Position numbers and translations under genes: made by a program
Notes under the pieces: generated by a model
Seen by the model: only the letters and a program-made list of their open reading frames with translations
Told to the model about the DNA's origin: nothing
Database searches by the model: none
Shown here: piece after piece, positions 40,585 through 49,848 of the stretch
Layout: every line of letters starts with the position of its first letter
Position numbering within the stretch: the first letter of the stretch is position 1
Assembly (NCBI RefSeq): GCF_004332155.1
Contig: NZ_SJDV01000006.1
Span: forward strand, 62,001-126,000
Source: Gramella sp. KN1008
Lineage (GTDB): Bacteria; Bacteroidota; Bacteroidia; Flavobacteriales; Flavobacteriaceae
DNA length: 64,000 nt
Direction of reading: 5' to 3'

Positions 40585-42231
40585 ATGAAAGAAAAGGAGA
40601 AGAAAACAGATTTCAATTACCATATCTCAGGTTGCCTGGGATTTCTGTTTTTTATAAGCCTGATTATTTTTCCAGGCACCACTTCTGCTCAGGAGGTTTC
40701 GGCTAGCATAGATTCTGCAAGCATCAAAATAGGGGAACAGATAAGATACAGTATTCAGGTAGAAACATCTCCCGAAGAACTTGTGGTATTTCCTGAAGGA
40801 GAAACCTTTTCGCCTCTGGAACTTGTTGAATCGCTCGAAACCGATACACTTCGTCAAAATGGGGATTACAGGCTTTTAAAGGAATACTTCCTAACTCAGT
40901 TTGATTCCGGCCGCTATGTAATTCCGAGCCAGGAAGTGCTTATAGGCAGTAATTCATTTTTAACCGATTCTATTTCCGTTGAGGTAAAAGACGTGGTGGT
41001 GGATACAACAAAGCAAAAGCTTTACCCTATAAAGCCGTCGGTAGAAGTACCACCGGGTTTTAGAATTCCGGACTGGCTATGGTGGCTGCTGGGAATATTC
41101 CTGGTCGGTGCCCTGGTAGCTTACCTCATCATCCGAAAAAGAAAGAAAACTCCCGGAGAACCGCAGCTTCCTCCTTATGAAGAGGCGATGGCGGAACTGG
41201 AAAAACTGGATAAGTCACAACTTCTTGAAAAAAGGGAGATCAAGGAATATTATTCCCAGCTGAGTTTCGCCGCCCGAAAATATCTGGACCGTAAGATCTA
41301 TGATCATGGTCTGGAGATGACCACAAACGAACTAATCCTTTATCTAAAGGAACAAAAACAACAGGGGCGACTGCATCTTAATGATGAAACGATCGATGAT
41401 TTTAAACGGATTCTTGATCGTGCCGATCTCGCAAAGTTTGCAAGGTCCAAGCCCGATGTTATCACCGCAAAGGAAGATCGCTCCAGAACACAGCATATCA
41501 TTGACGATCTCAGGGCAAGTGTGCCTGAACCTACAGAAGAAGAACTCCTTGCGGATGAAGCTTTTTTTGAAGAACAATCCCGAAAGAGAAAGAAGCGCCG
41601 AGTAATCCTCGGGGTTCTTATTGGTTTGGCTGTTGTTGTTATTGGCGTGACAGCGCTTATTGCAACTAAAGGCTATACATATGTTAAGGATACTTACCTG
41701 GGACATCCAACCAAAGAACTGCTGGAAGGTGATTGGATAAGAAGTGAATATGGGAATCCACCAGTATCGATAACTACCCCAAAGGTTCTGGTGAGAGGAG
41801 AAGTTGAGATGCCACAGGATGTGCAGCAAATGATGGTAGGGAACGAAACCTTTATTTATGGTAGCCTATTAAGCAATTTCTATATTACCTTAAGCACTAT
41901 TAAATTTAAGGGGGAGGTGAATTTTGACCTGGAAAAGGCGGTAGACGGAATTTACACGAATCTGGAATCTCAGGGAGCGCGGAATATTATAATGAAACAG
42001 GAAGAATTTACAACCCTGAGTGGCGCTACTGGCTTAAAAGTTTTTGGAACACTACAGGTTGAAAATCCCATTAGCGGCGAATCCATACCAAATGAATATG
42101 TGATCCTTAATTTTGCCGAAAATGGTGGTTTTGAACAGATCATGGTCATTTTTAATGAAAACGACCAGTACGCCAAAGAGATCTCTGAACGTATCATCAA
42201 CTCCGTAGAAATAACTAATATAAACGAATAA
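40585..42231 (+). CDS. BatD-like two-span membrane protein of the Bat operon
   Basis: A 548-residue protein. Residues 1-36 are a signal peptide ending TTSAQ; 37-160 is a beta-rich domain similar to the N-terminus of BatD-type proteins (EVSASIDSASIKIGEQIRYSI). A first membrane span lies at about 164-183 and a second at about 340-360, separated by a helical region with KEYYSQLSFAARKYLDRKIYDHGLEMTTNEL, which also resembles part of BatD. The last 185 residues are a separate domain that I do not recognise. It ends in TAATG overlapping batA, so it is translated with the Bat proteins. Confidence 0.72.
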   Translation: MKEKEKKTDFNYHISGCLGFLFFISLIIFPGTTSAQEVSASIDSASIKIGEQIRYSIQVETSPEELVVFPEGETFSPLELVESLETDTLRQNGDYRLLKEYFLTQFDSGRYVIPSQEVLIGSNSFLTDSISVEVKDVVVDTTKQKLYPIKPSVEVPPGFRIPDWLWWLLGIFLVGALVAYLIIRKRKKTPGEPQLPPYEEAMAELEKLDKSQLLEKREIKEYYSQLSFAARKYLDRKIYDHGLEMTTNELILYLKEQKQQGRLHLNDETIDDFKRILDRADLAKFARSKPDVITAKEDRSRTQHIIDDLRASVPEPTEEELLADEAFFEEQSRKRKKRRVILGVLIGLAVVVIGVTALIATKGYTYVKDTYLGHPTKELLEGDWIRSEYGNPPVSITTPKVLVRGEVEMPQDVQQMMVGNETFIYGSLLSNFYITLSTIKFKGEVNFDLEKAVDGIYTNLESQGARNIIMKQEEFTTLSGATGLKVFGTLQVENPISGESIPNEYVILNFAENGGFEQIMVIFNENDQYAKEISERIINSVEITNINE

Positions 42232-43235
42232 TGTTTGCGAATTTCACATTTGAAAACCCGGAATTCTTCTGGCTGTTCCTATTGCTGCCATTAGCAGTGG
42301 CCTGGTATATCTGGAAAAGGAATAAGCAAACGGCCGAACTAAAGATCTCTACTACCAGAGGTTTTAAAATTAAATCGGGATGGCTTTCAAAGCTCAGGCC
42401 GATTCTCTTCGTTTTAAGGATGCTCGTGATGGCGCTTATAATTATGGCCCTGGCAAGACCAAGAACGGTAGATGTCTCTACCCAGACCAGCAGTACTCAG
42501 GGGATAGATATTGTAATGGCGATAGACGTTTCAGCGAGTATGCTCGCCCGGGATCTTCAGCCAAACAGGCTCGATGCCCTTAAGGAAGTGGCAGAGGAAT
42601 TTATAAGAGACAGACCCGGAGATAGGATAGGATTGGTGGTCTATGCCGGTGAAAGCTTTACCAAGACACCAATAACTTCAGATAAAGCTATTGTTCTTGA
42701 TGCCCTGGAAGATATAGAATATAATAATGTACTTGAAAATGGTACAGCAATTGGTTCAGGCCTGGCCACGGCGGTGAACAGGTTAAAGGATAGTGAGGCT
42801 GAAAGCAAGGTGATTATCCTGCTAACAGACGGGGTGAACAATTCAGGATTTATCGATCCCAATACCGCGAGTGAACTGGCGGTGGAATTCGGGATCAAAG
42901 TATATACCATCGGGGTAGGGAGTAACGGTATGGCCCTTTCACCAATCGCTATAAGACCCAATGGAAGATTCCAGTTTGGTAATGTACAGGTAGAGATCGA
43001 TGAGGAGTTGCTTAAGGAGATCGCGTCCTCTACCGGCGGGAAATACTTCAGAGCGACCGATAATGAAAAGCTGGAGGATATCTATGCTGAGATCGATTCC
43101 CTGGAAAAAACAGAAATAGAGGAATTCCGTTATTATAACTATGATGAGAAATACCGACCTTTAGTGCTTTTAGCCGGGGGTCTCCTGTTATTTGAGGTGT
43201 TATTGAGACTTACTATATTCAGAAGTTTTATTTAA
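42231..43235 (+). CDS. batA: BatA, von Willebrand A-domain membrane protein
   Basis: A 334-residue protein with two N-terminal membrane spans (about 10-28 and 55-76), a periplasmic von Willebrand A domain with the metal site DVSAS at 99-103, LLTDGVNNSG further on, and a C-terminal span near 310-330. This is the BatA topology. It likely pairs with BatB in a complex linked to aerotolerance and stress resistance in Bacteroides. It abuts batB. Confidence 0.92.
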   Translation: MFANFTFENPEFFWLFLLLPLAVAWYIWKRNKQTAELKISTTRGFKIKSGWLSKLRPILFVLRMLVMALIIMALARPRTVDVSTQTSSTQGIDIVMAIDVSASMLARDLQPNRLDALKEVAEEFIRDRPGDRIGLVVYAGESFTKTPITSDKAIVLDALEDIEYNNVLENGTAIGSGLATAVNRLKDSEAESKVIILLTDGVNNSGFIDPNTASELAVEFGIKVYTIGVGSNGMALSPIAIRPNGRFQFGNVQVEIDEELLKEIASSTGGKYFRATDNEKLEDIYAEIDSLEKTEIEEFRYYNYDEKYRPLVLLAGGLLLFEVLLRLTIFRSFI

Positions 43236-44300
43236 ATGTTTGTACTTGAAGAAAAAATATGGTTCTGGTTATTGCTGGTGATCCCGGTGATCATTCTGTT
43301 CTTCCTTTTCCTTATTTTCTGGCAGAACAGGACACGAAAGAAATTTGCCGATTCTTCCCTGTTAAGATTTTTGGCTCCCAACAGGTCACGCTCCAAACCT
43401 GTTATAAAACTTATTCTTATTATTCTTGGTCTTGCCAGCCTTGTGATCGCACTGGTAAATCCGAAGATGGGGACCAAACTGGAAACGGTAAAAAGAGAAG
43501 GGGTTGATATTGTGTTCGCAATAGACGTCTCTAAAAGTATGGATGCTGAAGATATTGCGCCGAGCCGACTGGAAAAGTCGAAACAGCTGGTAAGCCAGAT
43601 ACTGAATACTCTTGGTAGCGATCGGGTTGGGATCATAGCTTATGCAGGAGGTGCCTATCCGCAACTGCCAATAACGACCGATTATTCGGCGGCGAGAATG
43701 TTCCTTCAGGCTCTGAATACTGATATGATCTCCTCTCAGGGAACGGCTATAAGCGATGCCATAGAATTGGCTACAACCTATTATGACGATGAGCAGCAAA
43801 CCAACCGTGTACTCTTCATTATAAGTGATGGTGAGGATCATGAAGGGAATGTTGAAGATATCACCCAGCAGGCTGCCGAGATGGGAATCAGGATATATAC
43901 CATAGGGGTGGGTACCGAGAAAGGCGGTCCAATTCCTATCAAGAGAAATGGTGTTGTCCAGAATTATAAGAAGGATAACCAGGGAGAAACAGTAATAACA
44001 AAACTTAACCCGGCAACGCTCCAGGAAATCGCAAATTCGGCCGAAGGCAGTTATATAGAAGGGAATGTCACTAGCGAGGTAACTGACAGGGTGACAGAGG
44101 AATTACAGAATATTGAGAAGACCGAATTCGAGGCAAAACAGTTCGCTGACTTCAAATCTCACTTTCAGTGGTTCCTGGGATTGGCTTTGGCATTATTATT
44201 TCTAGATATTTTTGTGCTGGAACGAAGCACTGAATGGATAAGAAGACTGAATCTGTTCAACGAACACCGGAAGAAAGGAGGAAAAAATGAAACAGAATAG
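43236..44300 (+). CDS. batB: BatB, von Willebrand A-domain membrane protein
   Basis: A 354-residue paralogue of BatA: N-terminal spans near 9-29 and 56-74, metal site DVSKS at 97-101 in FAIDVSKSMDAEDIAPSRLE, and C-terminal span near 308-325. The last 14 nt overlap batC. Together with BatA it forms the core of the Bat membrane complex. Confidence 0.92.
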   Translation: MFVLEEKIWFWLLLVIPVIILFFLFLIFWQNRTRKKFADSSLLRFLAPNRSRSKPVIKLILIILGLASLVIALVNPKMGTKLETVKREGVDIVFAIDVSKSMDAEDIAPSRLEKSKQLVSQILNTLGSDRVGIIAYAGGAYPQLPITTDYSAARMFLQALNTDMISSQGTAISDAIELATTYYDDEQQTNRVLFIISDGEDHEGNVEDITQQAAEMGIRIYTIGVGTEKGGPIPIKRNGVVQNYKKDNQGETVITKLNPATLQEIANSAEGSYIEGNVTSEVTDRVTEELQNIEKTEFEAKQFADFKSHFQWFLGLALALLFLDIFVLERSTEWIRRLNLFNEHRKKGGKNETE

Positions 44301-45153
44301 GACTCGATTTTTCATATTTACCTGTATTCTCATTGGTTTAGGATTCACTGTGAATGCGCAGGAGAACCCTAAAAAACTAAAAAGGGAATCTGATGATTTT
44401 ATAGTTGAAGCTCAGGAGGCCTTATCAGAGAATGATTTTGCCAGTGCCGAGGCTTCCTATAGAAAAGCCATTTCAAAAGATCCTTCCAATCTGAATGCCC
44501 GTTACAATATGGGTAACCTTTACTACGGAAAAGAGAAATCTGTCAATGCCGAGCAAAGGCTTAAAGAAGCAGCTGAAATTGCTGCAACAAAAGAGGAAAA
44601 ACATCGTATTTATCATAACCTGGGTAATTCATATATGCAGCAGGAGAAATATCAGGAAGCGGTAGATGCCTATAAGGATGCGCTTCGTAATGATCCTACC
44701 GATGATGAGACCAGGTATAATCTTGCACTGGCTAAAAGGAAACTGGAAAAAGAAGGCCAGGGTCAGGACCAGAATCAGGATCAGAACAGCCAGGACCAAA
44801 ATAAGGAAGATCAGAATCAGGATCAGCAGCAAAAGGATCAGCAACAGGATGGTGGAGGTGATGACCAGAACCAGGATCAGAAGCCCAATGACGAAGGAGA
44901 GAATGAGAAAGATAAAAAGGAGGGCGACCAGAATGAAGATAAGGAAAAAGATAAGGGCGATGAGCAACAGAAAGACCAGGATGAGGGAGATAAGGAAAAA
45001 CAGCAACAACAGAGACCTGCCCAGGGACAGCTTTCTCCACAGCAAATAAAGAGCCTGCTGGAAGCCATGAACAATGAGGAAAAGAAAGTTCAGGATAAGA
45101 TAAATGCGGAAAAAGCGAAGGGTGTTAAAGTAAAATCTGAAAAGGACTGGTAA
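44287..45153 (+). CDS. batC: BatC, TPR protein with charged low-complexity tail
   Basis: A 288-residue exported protein. A signal peptide ends TVNAQ near residue 25. Residues 30-150 contain three TPR units (YRKAISKDPSNLNARYNMGNLYY; KHRIYHNLGNSYMQQEKYQEAVDAY; ALRNDPTDDETRYNLALAKRKL). Then about 100 residues rich in Q, D, K, E and N form a disordered tail. TPR units probably scaffold BatA and BatB. The tail is unusual in its purity of charged and amide residues but is a known trait of this family. Confidence 0.9.
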   Translation: MKQNRTRFFIFTCILIGLGFTVNAQENPKKLKRESDDFIVEAQEALSENDFASAEASYRKAISKDPSNLNARYNMGNLYYGKEKSVNAEQRLKEAAEIAATKEEKHRIYHNLGNSYMQQEKYQEAVDAYKDALRNDPTDDETRYNLALAKRKLEKEGQGQDQNQDQNSQDQNKEDQNQDQQQKDQQQDGGGDDQNQDQKPNDEGENEKDKKEGDQNEDKEKDKGDEQQKDQDEGDKEKQQQQRPAQGQLSPQQIKSLLEAMNNEEKKVQDKINAEKAKGVKVKSEKDW

Positions 45154-45202
45154 AATTCCTGTTCCTTATTCGACAAAAAAGACTGACTATAGGAAGAAAA
45201 AG

Positions 45203-46960
45203 ATGAAATTGAAGTATTTAATTTTAGGTTTTTTAATGTTTGCCGGAGGGCTTGTTCAGGCCCAGGTAAGGTTTGAGGCAAAGGTGAGCAGGGAAAAGCT
45301 GGGAATTAATGAACGCCTTAGAGTGGATTTTGAAATGAACGAGGATGGTGATAACTTCAAGCCACCCTCTTTCGCTGGATTCACTGTGGTTGGTGGTCCC
45401 AACCAGAAAATAAGCACCAGTATTTTAAACGGTAAGATGGAATATTCCAAGACCTATAGTTTCTATCTTCAGCCAAAGAAAAGAGGAAATCTTACCATAG
45501 GTCAGGCCGAAATAGTTATTGACGATAAGACCTATAAGACCTCACCTTTAACTGTTGAGATCACGGCCGCCGTAGACAAGCCTACAGATGGAGATAATAC
45601 CGAACTTATCGCCGAAGATAATCTACATCTGGTGGCCGAAGTCTCCAAGGCTAACCCATATCTGAATGAAGCCATAACCATTGTTTATAAATTATACGTG
45701 AGTCCGCGGGTTAGCGTTAGCAATTGGAGGGAACTGGACAGTCCCAAGTATAATGATTTCTGGAGCCAGAGTATAGACATTCAACAATTAAGGGTAGAGA
45801 ATGGAGAATACAGAGGGGAGCCATACCGATATGTGATCCTGAGAAAAACCATACTGTATCCACAAAAGACCGGAGAACTGAATATTGAGCCGTTAACACT
45901 CTCTATCGCGGTAGATGTTCCCAGCGAAAGAAGGGATATCTTCGGAAGCCGTATCTATAAGACTGTAAACAAGACAGTGGCGGCGGATAATAAGAAAATA
46001 AATGTAAAGCCATTGCCAGATGGGAAACCTGCAAATTTCACCGGAGCAGTTGGAAAATTTGATTTTAATGTTACGACTACCAGGAAGGAACTTAATGCTG
46101 GTGAGAGCCTGCAGGCAAAAGTGGAGGTAAGAGGAAACGGGAATCTCAAATTATTTGACCTCCCAGCTTTAACCGCTCCATCGTCTTTGGAAATGTACGA
46201 TCCGGAGAGAAGGGAGAATGTGAATACCAATCTTAACGGGATGCAGGGTAGCATAGCCGAAACCTATACCATAGTCCCTACCCGAAAAGGTAAATATCCA
46301 ATCCCTGCCCTTTCTTTCTCCTACTTCGATCCGTCTACCGAGACCTATAAGAGCCTGAATTCTGACGAGATACTTATCAATGTGGATAGTGGTCCTCTGG
46401 CCGGAAATGAGCCTTCCGGAATTTCAGGGGTCAATAAACAGAGGCTTGATTTATCGGGAGAGCAGTTCCGTTTTATAAAGCTTAAGACCAATCTAAAGGC
46501 GATAGGTAGTGAAGGTTTTCTGGGATCTGCAGGATTCTGGAGTGCTCTTATTTTACCTCTTGCAGCGATTCCTTTATTTATACTTTTTGGAAAGAAACGC
46601 GAGGAAAGGGCTAGAGATGTCAGAGGAAACAGGATTAGAAAAGCTGACAGGCTTGCCAGGAAATATCTTTCGGAAGCAAAAAGAAATCTTGGTGATCAGA
46701 AGGAATTCTACCTTGCCCTTGAACGGTCCATGCACAATTATCTTAAGGCCAAATTGAGAATACAGACCAGTGAAATGAGTAAGGAAAGAATCCAGGCCTT
46801 ACTTCAGGAAAAGTCTGTAGACGATCAAACTACTGCAGATTTTATTTCCCTGCTGGAAAGTTGCGAATATGCCCGTTATACTCCGGCCTCTTCAGATGCC
46901 ATGAATCACGATTACGAGAAGGCGGTAAATGTAATTTCAACTCTTGATAAACAGTTATAG
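45203..46960 (+). CDS. batD: BatD, periplasmic beta-domain membrane protein
   Basis: A 585-residue protein. The signal peptide MKLKYLILGFLMFAGGLVQA precedes a long beta-rich region with the BatD start RFEAKVSREKLGINERLRVDFEMN. One C-terminal span is near 438-458 (ALILPLAAIPLFILFG), then a cytoplasmic segment with LARKYLSEAKRNLGDQKEFYLALERSMHNYLKAKL. It is likely the large periplasmic scaffold of the Bat complex. Confidence 0.92.
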   Translation: MKLKYLILGFLMFAGGLVQAQVRFEAKVSREKLGINERLRVDFEMNEDGDNFKPPSFAGFTVVGGPNQKISTSILNGKMEYSKTYSFYLQPKKRGNLTIGQAEIVIDDKTYKTSPLTVEITAAVDKPTDGDNTELIAEDNLHLVAEVSKANPYLNEAITIVYKLYVSPRVSVSNWRELDSPKYNDFWSQSIDIQQLRVENGEYRGEPYRYVILRKTILYPQKTGELNIEPLTLSIAVDVPSERRDIFGSRIYKTVNKTVAADNKKINVKPLPDGKPANFTGAVGKFDFNVTTTRKELNAGESLQAKVEVRGNGNLKLFDLPALTAPSSLEMYDPERRENVNTNLNGMQGSIAETYTIVPTRKGKYPIPALSFSYFDPSTETYKSLNSDEILINVDSGPLAGNEPSGISGVNKQRLDLSGEQFRFIKLKTNLKAIGSEGFLGSAGFWSALILPLAAIPLFILFGKKREERARDVRGNRIRKADRLARKYLSEAKRNLGDQKEFYLALERSMHNYLKAKLRIQTSEMSKERIQALLQEKSVDDQTTADFISLLESCEYARYTPASSDAMNHDYEKAVNVISTLDKQL

Positions 46961-46962
46961 AG

Positions 46963-47712
46963 ATGAGAAGGATTTTCTTATTAGCATTTATATTTATTGG
47001 TTTTGGAGCTTTTTCGCAGAATGAAGAACTGTTCGATGAGGCCAATTCAGCCTATCAAAGCGGAGAATATGAAGCCGCCGCCTCAAAATATGAAGAGATT
47101 CTGGAGAATGGAGAAACTTCTGCCGAACTGTATTATAACCTTGGAAATACTTATTATAAACTCAACCGGGTGGCCCCCAGCATATATTATTACGAAAAAG
47201 CCCTTCAGTTAAAACCTGGGGATGAGGATATTCAGAATAATATAGAATTTGCCAGGAATATGGCCATAGATGATATTGAGGAAGTTGAACAAACCGGGAT
47301 TGCCGAATGGGTTAATCGGCTTATTTCTGTTTTTAGCTTTTCCACCTGGGCGATCCTGGGAATTTGTTTTTCGGTACTTTTTGTAATTCTTTTTCTCTTC
47401 TACTATTTTTCTCATCGCCCTTTATATAAACGCATTCTCTTCGGAAGCGCGATGATGAGTCTTCTTATTTGTATAATTTCGGTGATATTTGCCTTTCAGC
47501 AGCGATCCTATATTGAAGATAACCAGTACGCAATCATTTTTAGTGAAGAAGCTGAGGTAAGGGAAGAACCCAATCTCCGGGGCGATAGTAGTTTTGAGCT
47601 TCATGAAGGTACCAAAGCAAGGGTGTTGGAAGATTATCAGGAGTGGTCCCGAATCGAGCTTGCCAATGGAGCACAGGGATGGATTAAAACCGACGATCTC
47701 AGGAAGCTATAG
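46963..47712 (+). CDS. batE: BatE, TPR and SH3-like protein
   Basis: A 249-residue membrane protein. A signal peptide ends FGAFSQ. TPR units lie at about 25-95 (ELFDEANSAYQSGEYEAAASKYEEIL; AELYYNLGNTYYKLNRVAPSIYYYEKAL). Two membrane spans are near 125-145 and 155-175. The last 60 residues are a bacterial SH3 domain (EEAEVREEPNLRGDSSFELHEGTKARVLE). It is the last gene of the Bat cluster. Confidence 0.9.
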   Translation: MRRIFLLAFIFIGFGAFSQNEELFDEANSAYQSGEYEAAASKYEEILENGETSAELYYNLGNTYYKLNRVAPSIYYYEKALQLKPGDEDIQNNIEFARNMAIDDIEEVEQTGIAEWVNRLISVFSFSTWAILGICFSVLFVILFLFYYFSHRPLYKRILFGSAMMSLLICIISVIFAFQQRSYIEDNQYAIIFSEEAEVREEPNLRGDSSFELHEGTKARVLEDYQEWSRIELANGAQGWIKTDDLRKL

Positions 47713-47778
47713 AGGATGTTGATAGCTGTTTAAAGAATTAGTATGATCTTCTATTAGTGTTTATCCGTAAAAAACTTC

Positions 47779-47786
47779 TATTTTTG
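47779..47786 (+). promoter_or_regulatory. Promoter -7 element of the small exported protein gene
   Basis: TATTTTTG is a perfect TAnnTTTG match. It ends 5 nt before the ATG at 47792, implying a leaderless or nearly leaderless mRNA; TTAG at 47754-47757 is a weak -33 candidate. Confidence 0.55.
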
Positions 47787-47791
47787 CGCCC

Positions 47792-48082
47792 ATGAAAATT
47801 TTCTCATACATACTAGCCTTTATTTTTATCACTTTTCTATTTACACCTAGCGTGGTGGCTCTTATAGATAGGAATGTAGATATTTCTATTGCCTATAATG
47901 TGAATGAGGAAGAGAGTTCTTCAAAGAACCAGATCACTTTTGAATATACTATAGAAGAAATGAATTCAAACTATAATAGTATTCATTTTCTTCAAACCCA
48001 AAAAACAGATGGCCATTATTATAAAGAGAATGGCTACAGAGTTTTTCTTTCAATTTCCTCCCCACCCCCCAAGAACGCATAG
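47792..48082 (+). CDS. Small exported hypothetical protein
   Basis: A 96-residue protein. The first 24 residues MKIFSYILAFIFITFLFTPSVVAL are a signal peptide or membrane anchor. The mature part, LIDRNVDISIAYNVNEEESSSKNQ onward, is polar with no motif I recognise and ends SSPPPKNA. It lies alone between the Bat cluster and the SulP transporter, with its own promoter. Similar small exported proteins with this spacing occur in flavobacteria, but I cannot name a family. Confidence 0.55.
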   Translation: MKIFSYILAFIFITFLFTPSVVALIDRNVDISIAYNVNEEESSSKNQITFEYTIEEMNSNYNSIHFLQTQKTDGHYYKENGYRVFLSISSPPPKNA

Positions 48083-48098
48083 TACTTTTTTAGTTCAG

Positions 48099-48115
48099 GA
48101 TTACCCCAGGTAATC
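48099..48115 (+). promoter_or_regulatory. Palindrome upstream of the SulP gene
   Basis: GATTACC-CCA-GGTAATC is a perfect 7-bp inverted repeat, 107 nt upstream of the SulP ATG and just after a possible -7 element TACTTTTT at 48083-48090. It looks like a dimeric regulator site or a leader hairpin. Confidence 0.4.
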
Positions 48116-48174
48116 AATTAAGCCATTCGTTTTTCAATGAATGAGCTGGCATTTTTCATTTTTTTAAAAAATCA

Positions 48175-48209
48175 ATTCGCAGGTGGTAAAAAACAATTTA
48201 CCTGTGAAT
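48175..48209 (+). promoter_or_regulatory. Leader hairpin before the SulP start codon
   Basis: ATTCGCAGGT pairs with ACCTGTGAAT (one G-U pair) around a 15-nt A-rich loop, ending 13 nt before the ATG. It could influence initiation of the transporter gene. Confidence 0.4.
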
Positions 48210-48222
48210 CTAATACTGTATT

Positions 48223-49797
48223 ATGTTCAAACAACTTAATAAAGATTTTCCGGCAAGTATTGTCGTGTTTTTTGTTGCAATCCCTTTATGTCTGGGTATT
48301 GCTTTAGCCAGTGGGGCGCCCTTGTTCTCGGGTTTAATAGCTGGTATCGTGGGAGGAATTGTGGTTGGAGCTATAAGTGGGTCCAGTCTTGGAGTTAGTG
48401 GCCCGGCAGCCGGTTTGGCTGCTATTGTACTGGCTGCGATCGCCAGTTTGGGAAGTTATGAGAATTTCCTGCTGGCTGTTGTTCTTGCTGGGGGAATTCA
48501 AATTCTTTTTGGAGTTCTTAAGGCCGGGATCATCGGTTATTATTTTCCATCTTCGGTTATTAAAGGAATGCTTACCGGTATCGGGATAATCATAATCCTT
48601 AAACAGATACCTCATTTCTTTGGATATGATGACGATCCAATAGGAGACTGGCATTTTCTTCAAATGGATGGGGAGAACACCTTCTCGGCACTTGGAAAAA
48701 TGTTTAGTAATATAAGTCCTGGAGCTACCCTTATTGCAGTTATAGGTATGAGCATCCTTGTTTTATGGGAAGCGGTACTTAGTAAAAAGGGTAAAATTTT
48801 TAAACTTATACAGGGTCCTCTTGTTGCGGTAACAGCAGGAATTATCTTTAACCTTCTTACTCAGGGTTCAGCGCTTGAGGTGGCTGAAAAACATCTTGTA
48901 AGTGTTCCGGTACCTGATAGCTTTGATTCTTTTCTAGGCCAGTTTACCTTCCCGTCATTTAAAATGATAGGCAGTGCAGAAATATGGGTCACCGCGTTCA
49001 CCATTGCTCTTGTGGCCAGTCTTGAAACACTTTTATGCGTTGAGGCAACAGATAAACTTGATCCGCACAAAAGAACCACTCCAACCAATCGCGAATTGTT
49101 CGCTCAGGGGACAGGAAATATGATTTCCGGTTTTATAGGTGGTTTGCCCATCACGCAGGTGATCGTTAGGAGTTCTGCGAATATCCAATCGGGAGGACAA
49201 ACTAAGATGTCAGCTATCTTGCATGGGTTTTTATTGTTAATATCGATAATCATTATTCCTAATATATTGAACTTTATCCCGTTGTCTGTGCTTGCCGCTA
49301 TTCTCTTTTTAGTAGGTTATAAACTGGCAAAACCAAGCCTTTTTGTAGAAATGTACAGGAAGGGATGGAAGCAATCGGTTCCTTTCATAGTAACCATTCT
49401 TGGTATCGTTTTCGCAGACCTTCTTATAGGAATCTTTTTGGGGCTCACAGTGGGAATTTGTGTGATTCTTATAAAGAGTTACCAGAATTCTCATTTCCTT
49501 CATATTGAAAATGTTGGAGATGGAAGTAAGACGGTAAAAATGACACTGGCTGAAGAGGTTACTTTTATAAATAAGGGAGCTATCATGAAGGAATTGAATA
49601 ACCTTGAGGAGAATTCTTATCTTGTGATGGATGTTAGTAAAACGAGGTATCTGGATAATGATATTGTGGAAATCCTGGATGATTTTAAAGTCAAGGCAGA
49701 AGAGAAGAACATTGATATTAAGATAATTTCCGAAAGAGGAGTAGTTGAAAACCCTGAGAGTTATCAGCAGTTTTTCCAGCAACCAAAACCAGCTTAG
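48223..49797 (+). CDS. SulP family anion transporter with STAS domain
   Basis: A 524-residue polytopic protein with about 12-14 spans; PASIVVFFVAIPLCLGIALASGAPL near residue 10 and GVSGPAAGLAAIVLAA near 55 are SulP signatures. A cytoplasmic STAS domain follows from about 430 (VKMTLAEEVTFINKGAIMKELNNL ... VMDVSKTRYLDNDIVEILDDF). SulP proteins carry sulfate, bicarbonate or dicarboxylates. Because a beta-carbonic anhydrase gene follows by 51 nt in the same direction, bicarbonate is the likeliest cargo (BicA-like), though the sequence does not prove it. Confidence 0.9.
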   Translation: MFKQLNKDFPASIVVFFVAIPLCLGIALASGAPLFSGLIAGIVGGIVVGAISGSSLGVSGPAAGLAAIVLAAIASLGSYENFLLAVVLAGGIQILFGVLKAGIIGYYFPSSVIKGMLTGIGIIIILKQIPHFFGYDDDPIGDWHFLQMDGENTFSALGKMFSNISPGATLIAVIGMSILVLWEAVLSKKGKIFKLIQGPLVAVTAGIIFNLLTQGSALEVAEKHLVSVPVPDSFDSFLGQFTFPSFKMIGSAEIWVTAFTIALVASLETLLCVEATDKLDPHKRTTPTNRELFAQGTGNMISGFIGGLPITQVIVRSSANIQSGGQTKMSAILHGFLLLISIIIIPNILNFIPLSVLAAILFLVGYKLAKPSLFVEMYRKGWKQSVPFIVTILGIVFADLLIGIFLGLTVGICVILIKSYQNSHFLHIENVGDGSKTVKMTLAEEVTFINKGAIMKELNNLEENSYLVMDVSKTRYLDNDIVEILDDFKVKAEEKNIDIKIISERGVVENPESYQQFFQQPKPA

Positions 49798-49848
49798 ATT
49801 TTTCAGCATTAAGAAAGACTTAATTTTAAAAAACTTAAATTACCAATT

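Noticed and set aside
44629-45074. Leucine/isoleucine-rich ORFs on the minus strand and a basic ORF in another plus frame within batC
   Set aside because: They are shadows of the glutamine/aspartate/lysine-rich low-complexity tail of BatC.
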